From Oasisia sp. SBJ-2009 (Eukaryota; Annelida; Polychaeta; Sabellida; Siboglinidae), in contig OZ024858.1 of assembly GCA_964017155.1 (NCBI GenBank), positions 24,156,823-24,220,822 of the forward strand: a stretch of 64,000 bases of DNA, given 5' to 3'. Below, piece after piece: positions 24,301 through 46,909 of the stretch. The notes below the pieces were generated by a model. That model searched no databases and was not told the origin of the DNA. It was given only the letters and a program-made list of their open reading frames with translations. A program made the position numbers and the translations under genes. Each line of letters starts with the position of its first letter. Within the stretch, counting starts at the first letter, position 1.

Positions 24301-26339
24301 ACAGCTGATGTGGCTTAATAATGGGAACAGCTTTATGGAAAGAAACTGAAATCTTTAATGTTCACATGTCAATTACATATTTTGGCTTTCTTGCAATGGT
24401 ACTGGGCAATACTCCTGCAGAAATATGGAGTAAAACAGTCATGGCTAGGACGTTATCTGTCTTGCAGTGGGAAAGGTTGGCAGCTATACTGGTGAGGCCA
24501 CTAATCATGCATGACATGAATACTGATGTATTAGACCGTGTTAACAAAAACATGACACAAAACTGCTAACAAACTGTCAGAAAAGTTGTTTTGAGTAAAG
24601 CACTTATGAAAACAGACCAGTGAGACCCAAATCTTGTAATTTAAATTGTCTGCTTCAACGAAAATGTGCACCATGTTATTACTTGTAAATGATATGTAAT
24701 GAGAGTATATCATGTAAGAGTGGTCATGACAGCATTGTCATTGATTTTCAGAGTTGACCTTCTCTAGAACTAGTGAGTCCACTACAGGTTACACATTTAC
24801 CCCCGTGTAGGATCTTTTACTTCCCCTGGCATAGACTCCAGATAGAAGGGCACTGGCTTTTAGTGTTTTCCAAGACACAGGTAAATGTTATGTCATGATG
24901 CAATACAGTACTGATGTAACGATAATTGCTAAGATATGCGTTTTGTCCGCAGATGGTGTTGAGTTGCCATCAGTTATCAGTTTTTTGGCGCGTTTGTTTT
25001 ATGAATTTCATTCGCTACAATTTTTTTTTTTTTAACCTCATGTGTGTATATAAAATTATAAGATAATTTGAGAAGGTTGGCGGCTCTAACTTACACAAAT
25101 ATAAGACGATTTAGACGTCGTTTTCATGCCATGCCCGTGACCCCATGCATGCCCATGCCATGGTTAGGTCAGAAAGTAAAAGAACGACTTAAACGTGTCT
25201 ATACAGCGGTCAAGAATGATTTTATAAGGCACCTATGCAGAATTTAGACCCACCTCAGGTTCAGTTTTTGCCATTATAACTGTATATTAGTAATCTTATA
25301 CTTAACTGGCCTAAATTATTACAGCCTTTTAAACCCATTTTTGTCACCTTATATCGATGTGTATGTGTTCGCAATGTGATTCTACATCACTTCCGGTACA
25401 AACAATTAAAATAAAATAAAATTAATTTGTGTTTTAGAGCAATTTAAACAGCTCGCGCCTCTGCGGTTCTGGTGCCTCTGGGAGGTGCCTACTGCCTACA
25501 GCCCGCGCCATATTTGCAGCGGTGACATCGCGTTGTTTACTTCGACTCGGCGTGTTTAAATTGTTCTAAAACACTAATTAAAGCAATTAAATCTGACTTC
25601 TTTGTACCGGAAGTGATGTAGAATCACATTGCGAACACATACACATCGATATAACGTGAAAAAACGGTTTCAAAAGCCCTTCAAAAGGCCGTAATAATTT
25701 AGGCCAGTTAAGTATAAGATTACCTGTATATTTACCTATATTGGATACCTCACACAAACTTTAATCCTAAATATGATCAATCAGCATTCTCAGGTATTCA
25801 GGTATATTTATGTTTCATAAATATTGCATTTTTAGACCCAAATAGTGCTCTAATTTGTGCCAGTCGCAAGTGCAGCGGCCGTATGCATGGAATGAGCGAT
25901 AAACAGTTTGTTTGTGCCGATTGCGCTGTCTTTCCGACCTCAAAAGTCTGCTAAGACGTGCTGTTTATAAAACATAAATATGCACAAGATGATGTTAAAT
26001 GACTGAATTATAACAAAATCAAGTATCAAATGTTGGTAAAAAATAGTTATAATGGCAACATTTAGTTGGGTCCGAATTCTGCATAACACAAGTGCCTTTT
26101 TATAATTATACCGAAAGGTTAATTGTTGCCATAAATAAAAAAATTACGTAAATATAATGAACAGTGGAGGTGTGTGTGCTACCTTGGTACCGATCTTTAC
26201 ATTTGACAGTTCGGTGGACAACGCCATCAATCCAGTTCAATAACTTTTCTAAGAGTGTGTCATCATTCGGCAACTTGTAGCATGTCAGCAAAGTAAGCAG
26301 ACGGTTGACCTTCTCTGTCAAAACATCTGGAATTGGCAT
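14326..26339 (-). CDS. BRAT1: BRCA1-associated ATM activator 1 (BRAT1), 853 aa, 10 coding exons
   Basis: HEAT-repeat scaffold protein. Family knowledge links BRAT1 to the Integrator nuclease INTS11-INTS9 and to ATM/DNA-PKcs signalling, in nucleus and cytoplasm. Exons in transcript order: 26339-26183, 24192-23905, 23023-22612, 21472-21365, 20364-20178, 19793-19640, 18570-18482, 17208-16995, 16481-16315, 15111-14326. All have AG/GT borders and matching phases, for 2,562 nt. The N-terminal MPIPDVLTEK and DDTLLEKLLNWIDGVV align with the human start region. The C-terminal FIRWLRSVDLDRV and the final DCY match the human end, and length is close to human (821 aa). A start 13 codons upstream (26,378) is possible, but the downstream Met aligns better. 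Introns carry LINE, hAT-like and foldback insertions. The stop codon lies in an 80-bp tandem array. Confidence 0.95.
15490..15875 (+). mobile_element. LINE 3' fragment in BRAT1 intron
   Basis: The plus-strand translation includes HLALYHSFFPVTLRLWNRLP, the motif near the C-terminus of many CR1- and Jockey-like RT ORFs. It ends about 70 codons in and is followed by a tail running to GGAAGAAGAAAATAAAGG. It is severely 5'-truncated and antisense to BRAT1. Confidence 0.7.
15897..16291. mobile_element. hAT-like non-autonomous element beside BRAT1 exon 9
   Basis: The right end, read inward, is CAGGGTCCGTACAGGGCC, followed by iterated CTTGAAAGTCTTGAAAAGCC-like sequence. The left end, CAGTGTCCATACACACC, is a diverged inverted copy. 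TAACAA flanks both ends (15,891-15,896 and 16,292-16,297), compatible with an eroded 8-bp hAT duplication. The right edge is about 23 bp from the splice donor of BRAT1 exon 9 (donor GT at 16,313-16,314). Confidence 0.65.
17340..17513. repeat. Foldback with about 67-bp arms in BRAT1 intron
   Basis: The left arm (17,340-17,406) starts GTATAATTTAACTTACTTTG. The right arm (about 17,450-17,513) is its near-perfect reverse complement, with about 40 bp between. A TTACTTTATGAAT-like direct repeat flanks the structure at about 17,286 and 17,513. Confidence 0.9.
18211..18447. repeat. Inverted repeat with a (TA)n-containing loop in BRAT1 intron
   Basis: The left arm (18,211-18,270) includes GGGGTACATCTTAACTGCAG. 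The right arm (18,383-18,447) is its reverse complement with about five differences. The loop holds TA runs and TATACA repeats. This is the same design as the hairpins at 624-864 and 882-1,111. Confidence 0.9.
19091..19565. repeat. 160-bp tandem repeat, 3 copies, in BRAT1 intron
   Basis: Units begin with GTTTTCTYGGAATCA at 19,091, 19,252 and 19,411. They share AGATGGATCCTA, TTCTTCAAGAGTTTCATGA and CATAATTGGGAGCT. Confidence 0.93.
20655..20950 (+). mobile_element. Dispersed MITE-like repeat, copy 1 (BRAT1 intron)
   Basis: Shares its length with 35,375-35,670: both start near TCAGGATAAAATTGTTGCCA-like sequence and end with iterated ACCCGTCCA motifs and GGGTGGACGGGTCT, then AAAGCTATG. The two ends show weak inverted similarity around AGCTTTATGCAGA. 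Confidence 0.75.
21617..22093. mobile_element. Inverted-repeat element of about 477 bp in BRAT1 intron 3
   Basis: The terminal arms (about 140 bp each) are inverted copies containing TTTCTGCGCATG and TGTAAAATCATCAATGT and, further in, CTACGGG. The non-repeat centre is AT-rich with no transposase. A single-arm relative is at 2,300-2,405. Confidence 0.8.
23272..23770 (-). mobile_element. MITE-like element, copy 1 (BRAT1 intron 2)
   Basis: Ends are GCCCAGTTTCATGG and CATGAAACTGGGC, an inverted pair. The interior matches the reverse complement of 36,891-37,345, including the GCATAGCTTCCC-type core and a GACCTAATTAGGTCAATGCTA region. No open frame of transposase size. Confidence 0.82.
24762..24888 (-). 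mobile_element. Fragment of the tRNA-derived SINE
   Basis: Reverse complement of the SINE body at 40,723-41,035, from CTCTAGAACTAGTGAGTCCA through GATCTTTTACTTCCCC to AAGACACAGGTAAATG. The tRNA head is missing. Confidence 0.8.
25218..26107. mobile_element. Large foldback element (about 890 bp) in BRAT1 intron 1
   Basis: Outer arms (25,218-25,281 and 26,045-26,107) are inverted copies around TTATAAGGCACCTATGCAGA. Nested inside, about 25,265-25,450 and 25,555-25,740 are long inverted copies including GAAGTGATGTAGAATCACAT. The centre is CpG-rich (about 25,450-25,555). No coding capacity. The right end is about 75 bp from BRAT1 exon 1. Confidence 0.85.
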
Positions 26340-27092
26340 TGTAATTGGGTGTAAGAACCAACCGAACTGATGAACCAAACGAATGCTAACAAACGGGCAA
26401 ACGCCAAAGTTGCATGTTCATGGGCGCAGCCATCTTGGAAAAAAAGACCTTATCAGCTATGTTGCCTGTCAGATTTCAACTTAGAAATATTTTTTGGGAC
26501 AACATACTTATTGTTGTTAAATTATTATTATGTTGTACTATTACAAACTGCTTTATTTATTACTGATATTTACTTTGTTTTCACTGTTCATTTATTCAGA
26601 GTTGATAGTGTTGGCGAACAAATAACAGGAATATTTCTGCAACAACAATCACGGTAATTATATAATTGTATAGGTAAACTTTGTAAATTTTGATTTGTTA
26701 TTGTATTTTTGGAGCTTTGCTACGAAGAATATTTTTATTAAATTGTTGCTACACAAAAATACACACACGCACATAGTTAGCATGTTTCGTTATACTGCTT
26801 AGATCGCAAGTGATAAATGATACACCTCATACAATCAGTTAGTCATTCAATAGGTCTGCCATGGAGTAAAGTTTAAACTTGATCAGTTTGTGGACCGAAG
26901 ATTGCACTATAATTACAAACGTTTTATTATGCATCATGCGGATTATGTACATTATGGTTGTGTCTGGCAAATAACATGCTAATAAACACCTTCTGCGGTT
27001 GAGTATTGATCGTGTCACGTGACTGAGGCACCTTGTCCGTGGATCGACGGTGCTAAGCTTTGCACGTTCCGACTCTCCAGAGTAGGGTGGAA
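26340..27092. promoter_or_regulatory. Shared upstream region of divergent BRAT1 and UQCRC2
   Basis: The two start codons face apart over about 750 bp, so the promoters probably lie here. Read toward BRAT1, CCAAGATGGCTGCGCCCATG (about 26,427-26,446) resembles a YY1 site near a transcription start. No TATA box is convincing on either side. The UQCRC2-proximal 100 bp is relatively CpG-rich. Confidence 0.5.
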
Positions 27093-37763
<10,671 letters not shown>

Positions 37764-38904
37764 TGGATGTCATCAACACATATCAAACGGGATACAGTGT
37801 AGCTCACTATGCATTCGCAGTGGACACCCCATTTAGGATTTCGGGATGGTTGTCAGGGAACTAACTGTACCAAAGATTACGAAGCATGGACCTTGTTAGA
37901 GACGTGCCACAGGCCCCAGCCGCCTGGCGTCCATTGTTGAGGGCATCGATGTATTTAAGGACATACATTTGACAGAGTAAATGGAACAGTTACCTTATAA
38001 GGTGAAATGTGGTTTTGCCGAGATGGTGAATAAATCGCCCAGTTACGGGTTAAGAGACAACTTTGATTGCCTTGTGTATGTTTTGTCGTTTTATTCTGCA
38101 AGCAGAGTGTCTTAAGCAAAATGGTTCGAAGATAATTTTAGGGCTGCAGAAATATTGCATGTATCAGCTGTAGAGATAATATTATCTTATAGCTATTTGA
38201 ACACATTTTGACAATGTGTACACATAAAGGCAAACAGTGCCATTATAGATCATTTTATTTTAAAAAGCTATAATTATAAATCAGTCACAGACAGATGTTT
38301 GAAGCTTAGTATCCACATGTTACATATAATGTAATCACATTCACAACATATGGTGGTCACATATAAACAGTGTCATATATAGTGGTCACATATAACTGGC
38401 ATCACAGACAACAAACACAGACACGGACCAGATTATACGCGATGGCTTCATAAGCTTTCATAACGTGGCAAAACTAAAAACAAGCGTTTTGTACAGGTTT
38501 AATCCACTGGCAATCCCAATGATGGTTCACGTCGATTATGAAATATCCAAAAAATACAGTCAATGCCGTCCAGTTTCAACTGATGTGATATTATGACCAA
38601 GACATTGACATCCCCACTGTTCTGATAGCCACAGCAGCATCAGAATACTGGTGCTACTACAGTGTATTAGTATCTATCAGGTTACATTTCTCAGTATGCA
38701 AGGAGACCACCGATCTGTCAAGCTTTACGTTATTACACTTTGCAAAAGACCAGGAACAATTCCGCCGCAGATGGGTGACTGCTCATATGCTCAATTTCTT
38801 TGTGTTGTTTGTAAAACAAGGATTGGCGTGGACTGGTGTTGGTCTATAACAGTGCAAGAAAATGCAAGAAGGCTTTTGTCCAAATGAAAGATTGCGCGAA
38901 ACAT
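37764..38904. other. UQCRC2 3' UTR, then convergent 3' flank shared with METTL14
   Basis: An AATAAA polyadenylation hexamer lies at 38,029-38,034, about 265 bp past the UQCRC2 stop. On the minus strand, AATAAA at about 38,254-38,259 could end METTL14 with a UTR of about 970 bp. If so, the two transcripts end about 200 bp apart. TATATAGTGGTCACATATAA-like short repeats lie at about 38,345-38,400. Confidence 0.5.
38029..38034 (+). terminator. Putative UQCRC2 polyadenylation signal
   Basis: Canonical AATAAA 265 bp after the stop codon, the first on the plus strand after the gene. Confidence 0.6.
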
Positions 38905-39225
38905 CTTCTGGGTCTGACATAAAAATTATCCAGACATGAAGTATCCAGAACATATGCTTGAAATTCTATGAAATGAATGAAGACAGGAATATTGACACAC
39001 AGAAACATGAAACCGTCTGCTTGCATATCCACTATTTCACACATCCACGTGAACTTTGACGAAAGCCTACAGGAGCCAGTCTCCTGCTTCTAGATGTGAT
39101 AATAAAATTACTCTGATTGTCCACGACATTAAATTCGTATGTAAATTTGTTTGTTTAACCTGCATGAAATGACAAATATTCACACATGAAACTGTCCGCT
39201 TGCATATCCACCATTTCATACAATC
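38905..39225 (-). repeat. Diverged two-copy duplication starting near the METTL14 stop codon
   Basis: About 39,090-39,225 and 38,905-39,055 share GTCYGCTTGCATATCCAC, ATTTCAYAC, TGAAATGA and a TCTGRNTGT-type segment in the same order. The gene-proximal copy begins within a few bases of the stop codon, so the METTL14 3' UTR contains an old tandem duplication. Confidence 0.55.
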
Positions 39226-42200
39226 ACCTCTGATGTCCACCCCTGCCCCACCCTCCATACCCACCCCTCTGTCCCCCCCTCCCACCCCATCCCCCAGCTC
39301 CGCCACCCCTCATCTGCTGACCGCCCATCGAGTTCATCCCACCCCGCATTCCCGGCCCGCCCATCTGGGGAGGCCCCCCTCGCTGTCCACCCCCCCGGGA
39401 CCCGCCCCTCTGTCCGCCACCCCCCTGGCCCTGCCCCTTCTGCTTGGGCGGGGGCGACTTGGGGCGGAGTCGCTCGACGTCCTCTGTACATCCGGTCAGC
39501 GTCCCGTTCGGCTCCTTGAAATAGCTATTATAGATCGCCGGATCAAAGTTACTGGTGGTCAGTCCGGGCCCAATGGTCAGCCAGCCCGGCCGGATGGTCG
39601 TGTCGCGTCCAAAGATGTGTAGTCGACGCCGACCGAGGCAGAAGTGTTCGATGAGGTGGAATATCTCGACTGGTTTCTCGTCGCTTCCGTACGGTTTCTC
39701 CTCGTCTATGATCAGGTCGATGTCCACGTTCGCGTGGATGAAGTCGCCATCGGTGCTCCGTCGCACCGTCCCTCGAATACCCATCAGGCAGTGCTCCTGG
39801 AGACAGCGAACGAATCAAGCGTTAGAAGTAATCTCCCGCGTAAAGTCTGCATTTTATAGTAAAATCCTGACATCGTGCAAGCGATATTTATTCAGCTGCC
39901 AAAACATTGTTTTGATCTTTATTTGGTTGGCGACTGTTGATCTATGGTCATGTTTGATACACGATGTTGCCAAGTTTGTACCTTTGTCCTCTGGAAGATG
40001 GAGCGAGATTCGAGGTTCTTATTGTGACTTGGGTTCTGGATGTTGGTCTTGATCCAGCAGATGTCCTCGCACCTGCGGAAGCCCCACTTCTTGAGACACT
40101 GCAAACAGACGACCACGTCACACGCAGGTTGATTACATCACAAATATAACATATTACTACATATGACTATGAGCAATTACATGTACTCTGTAAAAAGAGG
40201 GTAAGCGATTACAGTTACTTTCTCGTGCTCTCTATTAGGCCGACTTCGATTGAGCTATGCGAGTAACTCGCGTAACCTGAGTCCCAATCGAACAGCCGAG
40301 ATCACTCGAGCACGTGACCATTTTTTACCTAGATTAGCTACTCGAGGCAATCGCGAGTTTGACAGAATCCACTCGAGTAACTGACGTCATTAGCAGTGAC
40401 AGCAAACAGGGAACGGAGGCCCCTACTGCATAAGAAATTAATTAAACATTATCATTTAAATATGGATTAAAGTCACCACATTCTATGAATTATAATTAAA
40501 GTCCAAGAAGATGAATGTCACAATTTACACACTAACCAACTGATTATTTTTATTTATTTACATAAGGGGTTTATGTCCGTGATCACGATCATCGGTGTTC
40601 AGTTGGATTACGCGCATAGTACTGCACGTGCAGGGTTACACGAGTAACTCATGTAGCTCAATCGAAGTCGGCCTTAGATGTACAGCTTCACCATTGTCTT
40701 TTAGCATCTTCAGCTTCATGATTGTGGGGAGCGGTGGTCGCGCGGTAGAGCGCCGGACTGTCAATCGAGGGGACGGTGGTTCAATCCCACCTACCGCCAT
40801 TTCGAAACTTAGGCAATTTCGTTCACCCCACATTTGCCTGTGTCTTTCGGAAGAGACACTAAACGCCGGTGGTCCCTTCTATCTGGTGTCTATGCCAGGA
40901 GAAGTAAAAGATCCCACACAGGGGGTAAATGTGTAACCTGTAGTGGACTCACTAATTCTAGAGAAGGACAATTCCTGCATTAGCCCAAGTTTGGGCTGTT
41001 TGGAGGAAAACCACCTAAGAATGGTGCCAGGCATGGTTGATGAGATCATGACTTTCTCAACATCTACAGAGAAGTCAGTTAATTGAACACTGGAGAGTTA
41101 TAAAAATAAATAGGTCAACAAGAAAAGACCGTCTTTCACGGGAGACCATATCCACCAGTGTCTATGGCCAGGTACTCATTCATACAGCTGAGTGAACTAA
41201 AGCTATTTTGAGTGAACGAAAGAACTGGCCGAAGGTTGACACTTCAGCGCAGGATTCAACCCCCTTAGCCAAGAGTCCGAAGCTCCTGCCACTTGTGTTA
41301 GTCCTGTTAAGAACTGGGGCTGAACGAGACCGTAACATGTATAGAGAAATCAGTTGTTTGAACACTGCAGGGGTCAGAGGTCACAGCACATTTAGTGTGA
41401 CCCACACAAATGCAGTACATAAGAATTATTATTGGAAATATTTTGAGAAAACAAATTGTGAAATAAATAAAATAGCTAAGCTATACTAGCAGATTCACTG
41501 CTATGATGTGTCTGCAGTGCACTAGTGCATGTTAGGCTGAGGGTAGTTAGCAAAGTGATTTGTAGCCATTTTTGTTAAAATGTAGATGCAGAAAAACGCA
41601 GTTATTTTGGTCAGTATTGGTGGGCAGCGCACATGCTTGCATTTTAAAAAAGAGCCAGAGGTCTGTGACCTAATGAAGTTTGATGAGCTACGTCAAGTCA
41701 CATACCTTTGGCTCTTCTAAAATGCAAACATGTGCACTGCTCACCAATATTGACCAAAATAACTAAATTTTTCTGCATCCACAGGGTCACGTTAACACAA
41801 ATGGCTACAAATCACATGATTGCAGTGACCGTGTCAAAATAAAATAAAATTCTCAGGTTCTGTTTCCTTACAATCTGACAAAACGTTAACATGGCTGCCG
41901 ATGGGAAAATCAACTGTGCTGTGCAGAAGGATGTAAAGAAACACACAAACAAAACCTATGTGTCGCTACACTATTATTATATTTATTTTGTACTCATTAC
42001 CCGTATTTTATATGTTTTATTGCTGTCATTTCAAATACTCTGTATGCTTTTTATGTTTTATGTATCGTTGCTTTACACTTGTTTGTCGGAAAATAGCTCA
42101 GATGAGCTAATGTTATAAAATTCAAATGTAAGCCGACGTTAAATAAAGCTTCTTGCATCTTGTACTTACACTCCTGGCTGCGTCGAGGCCATCGCTGGAG

Positions 42201-42314
42201 CCGCACCAGATCCATATGAATGACCGCGGAGCTGCAATCTGCTCAATCTCGATACGTGCGATCTGCAGACATATGCACAAGGTTGGCTTAATGTCCAACA
42301 TGGGTCAGTTTATC

Positions 42315-42346
<32 letters not shown>

Positions 42347-45300
42347 CAATAATAATAACCTTACAACCTTATAAGTCTTTGTTAGCAGTATAACTATTAC
42401 AAGCAGGCATCTCATTTAATTGATTAATCTTATTCAAAATATATTTTGGGGAGGATGACCATTACTTCTGATTATGAAAATATTACTGACAAAACTGCAG
42501 TGACAAAGGTCATATTTGCTTCATCCATAAAAACAGTATAACAATGAATAGCAAACATAATATAGGAGACAGCTGGTTAGATTAAATTTGATGTATGAAT
42601 ACTTGGTAGTTTGACAGATGGTATTACACAAAGAACACATTAAGTATAATTAACCAGCGACTGTTTCGAGACAAAAAACAGCAGCAAATTGGCACGTGGC
42701 CAAACTAAGTATCCTGCGGTCAGTGCTGGTCAGTGCCTACCTCGTCCCAGCTCCAGTAGCGGTTACTACTGGCCCCAACTGTCCGCTGGTACTCTTCAAG
42801 GGGAGGCTCTATCAGGATCACGTCAAATTTGCTGCCGAGGTCACGCAGGTCAAACATGTCAGGGTCACACTGGAGGTACCTACAGATCAAACATGTCAGG
42901 GTCACACTGGAGGTACCTACAGGTCAAACATGTCAGGGTCACACTGGAGGTACCTACAGGTCATACACGTCAGGGTCACACTTTAGGTATCTGCAGGTCA
43001 AACATGTCAGGGTCACACTGGAGGTACCTACAGATCAAACATGTCAGGGTCACACTGGAGGTACCTACAGGTCAAACATGTCAGGGTCACACTGGAGGTA
43101 CCTACAGGTCAAACACGTCAGGGTCACACTTTAGGTATCTGCAGGTCAAACATGTCAGGGTCACACTGGAGGTACCTACAGATCAAACATGTCAGGGTCA
43201 CACTGGAGGTACCTACAGGTCAAACATGTCAGGGTCACACTGGAGGTACCTACAGGTCAAACACGTCAGGGTCACACTTTAGGTATCTGCAGGTCAAACA
43301 TGTCAGGGTCACACTGGAGGTACCTACAGGTCAAACATGTCAGGGTCACACTGGAGGTACCTACAGGTCAAACACGTCAGGGTCACACTTTAGGTATCTG
43401 CAGGTCAAACATGTCAGGGTCACACTGGAGGTACCTACAGATCAAACATGTCAGGGTCACACTGGAGGTACCTACTGGTCAAACATGTCAGGGTCACACT
43501 TGAGATACCTGCAGGTCAAACATGTCAGGGTCACACTTGAGATACCTACAGGTCAAACATGTCAGGGTCACACTTGAGGTACCTGCAGGTCAAACATGTC
43601 AGGGTCACACTTTAGGTACCTGCAGGGTCACACTTGAGGTACATACATGTCAAACATCACAGGGTCACACTGGAGGTAATGCCAGGTCAAACATGTCAGG
43701 GTCACGCTTTAGGTAATGCCAGGTCAAACATGTTACACTCATACAGTAAATGTTTGTGGACAAAATGTGAAACATTTGGCTGTGTGTGACCCATCCAGTG
43801 CACCATGAAATATAATAGCAGCAAAAACACTTAACAATTTGCTGTTACTTTTTCTATTTTTTCAGACAAAACTCACAAACATTTGACTAAACATCCCAAA
43901 ATCTGACATTCACTGGCACGCTCTGTGCTAGTTATACCCAATGATGTTGTGCGTCGTAATGTAAAAACTGAAATTTCGATCACACTGAAAGTGATGTAGT
44001 CATACTTATTTACCTGCTGTGGGTTGTAAAACCCAAATGGTTAATGCCAACGTCCTATATAGGCCAGTAAGCAACACAATTCTTCTAAAAAAGTCTCAAA
44101 TGGCTGAAAACTCATAACAACATAACAAAGCTGGTCTCAATAAAAGTTCTTATATTGACTCCTTTAAACAAAAATTACTGATGGTTAATATATATTATTT
44201 CATTAGTTACTATAATCCCCCATTACCGACATGTCAACTTAAAGATTTGCGTATGAGCCATGCACCAAACACCCCCTCGCCCCTCAACCTGGCTACTCAC
44301 ATAGGGGGTGAATTTGTCTGCTGTATGAGTTTGTCTTTAAGTCGGATCAACTCCCTCAGCTTGGGGTATTCTTCAAATCTATTGGCGAGCCCTAGAACAC
44401 GAGAGAGGATCCTGAATGATGTAGGTACAGTGTTCAATGTACATTGTAGTGTTCAGTGTACAGTGTACATTGTGCAGTATACCTGGCACTTCTGACATGG
44501 AAATATCAGTTTTATTGCTCTCTATACATTTTAACTCTTCAGACAAGGTTTAAAGAGTTATGCAGCAGCACTGTCGAACCATTACACAATGAAGCACATG
44601 GTTTTGTTCATATACATAATATATGTAATAATTTTATTTAAAAACTTTCCAGCATTAGAAATAGCAATTTATACTATACATTGAGTGGTGATTAATCATC
44701 AATTCTACTGTTGTGAAAACTTATTTTAATTATTAAATCTCACTGACTAATTATATCCACCTCACCCACATTGCATTGAGTACACTGCATTGACGCAACC
44801 ACATCTCAATGATTACATCTCTGAATCACTCACACACTGGGTATTAACCCCATCTCACCAAGCACTCACCCACGTCCCTGATGTAGTTCTGAGGCCTCTC
44901 GCCAGTGTCTACAAAGTTCTGGCAGTAGTCGTTGTGTGGGTTGGCGCTCTGAGTGCCCTGTGAAATCACAAAACAGTCACTGCTAACACCAGCAGACAAA
45001 GAGGGAAACTATTTCCTCGGTGAAGTTTGTTGCAACTCTTAAAAGTCAAAGAAACTTGAACAAGAATATAAGAATGCATGTGCATCGGGAGACTGACACT
45101 TAACCACCATTTGACTGTTCACTGCTGTGTACTGCACGTATTGAGACTACTGTGCTGACACCTGGTAGAAACTGTAACAAATACCACGGTTAAGTTCATA
45201 ACAAACTCACCAAAAAAGGAAGTACACTGTAGTAGAAATGTAAGAAATTATGCGTTTAGTCCCAATACTAGTAGTTCATATGACATCGTCCTCTTCTCCC

Positions 45301-46821
45301 CCTGCACCAAAGTAGCTGCTATTTAATGAAACAACAGCTGTGGCCCAAAGTTGAACTCATAGTTCAACTTTTAGTCACCGGATTTTGAAAATATTTTTGC
45401 ACTGGTTTCTGAAGAAGTAGAGTATGACGTCTGAGACAACAAAGAAGGCGTGTGAACCTTGAGGAAGGCGCTGGAGTCCGTGTAGACTTCCTCCTCGTCC
45501 TGCTCCCCTTCGCGGTCCTTGGAGTACTACAACACACAGCATCAACTTCATCTAGAATCACACCTAGAACTGGCAATAACTGTTCAACAAACCTACCGGT
45601 ACTACTTATTTAAGTGTTACGCTATTTAATACCGTAGTAATTTTATTTATTTACATACCTGTACATAATTTTTTTTTCATTTATTTTAAAACACTAATAT
45701 TTGTCTTTTTGTATATAATAATAAATTATATTTTTTATGTCTTTTAAATTGTAATATGTTGTGAAGCGCCACAGATGATTATGGATGTGGCGCTATACCA
45801 AATAATTATAATTTTTATTATAATTATTATACGATCTGGTTTAGTAACAATAAAATATGGACAACGGTCAGACTGGGATGATGTTAATAGTACAAAACCA
45901 GGAACTAAAAAGCAGGATTTATAGGTCATGAAATAAACTGTAAATTAGAACACCTCGTGACAGTAGGAAAGACAAGTGGAAATGTGCAGTGTTTTAATTG
46001 TGATGCAACCCAGCTTAGAAATAGCACAACAGAACTGTGGAAGACAGACACTACTGACACTGGCGTGGAATGTGAAGGCCCTGATTACTATTGTCTGTAA
46101 GAAGTACAACAGTTAAAGGGCACTGATGACGTCTCACCCTGCGTGAGCCACTGGAGTCACCGCGACTCTTCCTCTTCTCTCCATCCTCTCGCGAGGTCCG
46201 TCTCTTTGCCTCTGGAGGTTCTGTCAGGTCACTGCAATGAAAATGTCAGTCAGGTGAAATTTGGATTATCCTTGTTTGTGATGTTGGTACTTGACGTGGA
46301 TTGCTTAAATGAATGAATATAAATGTGGATGGTTGTGCTGGGTTAATGTTGATACATACATTAAGGACATACAGTTTTAAGCACACATATCATATTAATG
46401 ATACTAATGAACCATTCACTTTAATCACATATAAGGCAAAGTACGTTCTGTCCAGATACAGTGTACACCTTCTTTTTATGATTTTGAATCACATAAAGGA
46501 CTGTTTTTATTTCAAGGATATTCATTTTAAATCTAAGAATGTTGGACTGTGTAGACAGACTAGACCAGACACCAATCACACCATTCAATATAGCAAATGC
46601 AACACAATTACCTTTGTTGTCATCTTAAGGATTGGGTGAGAAAACATGCAACAAGTCAACAAAATCCGTAGTTCGATTGTATTACGTGCCAGAGTGTTTG
46701 CTATGTACATGTCAAAGGTCCAGTAGGAACCTCTTTTAACAGGTGTCACGGTACTTCATTGTTGAACTGATGACAGTTAGACACCCAGACACATCTTGGA
46801 GGAAGTGTTATAATGTTATAA

Positions 46822-46909
<88 letters not shown>

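Noticed and set aside
26370..26657. 95-codon frame inside the BRAT1-UQCRC2 intergenic region
   Set aside because: No family resemblance, low-complexity AT-rich second half, and it sits in the expected BRAT1 promoter/5' UTR.
39200..39622. Pro-rich plus-strand frame of 140 codons
   Set aside because: It is the antisense of the Gly/Arg-rich METTL14 tail. GC-rich RGG coding readily opens frames on the opposite strand.
42689..43716. Long overlapping plus-strand frames of up to 197 codons rich in [14 protein letters not shown] repeats
   Set aside because: They are readings of the 37-bp tandem array. A 37-bp period cycles through all three frames, so stop-free frames arise by chance. The array belongs to the METTL14 intron on the other strand.
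42848..43735. Resemblance to a CRISPR array (about 37-bp regular repeats)
   Set aside because: The repeats abut with no unique spacers, and the unit is the start of a METTL14 exon in an animal gene.
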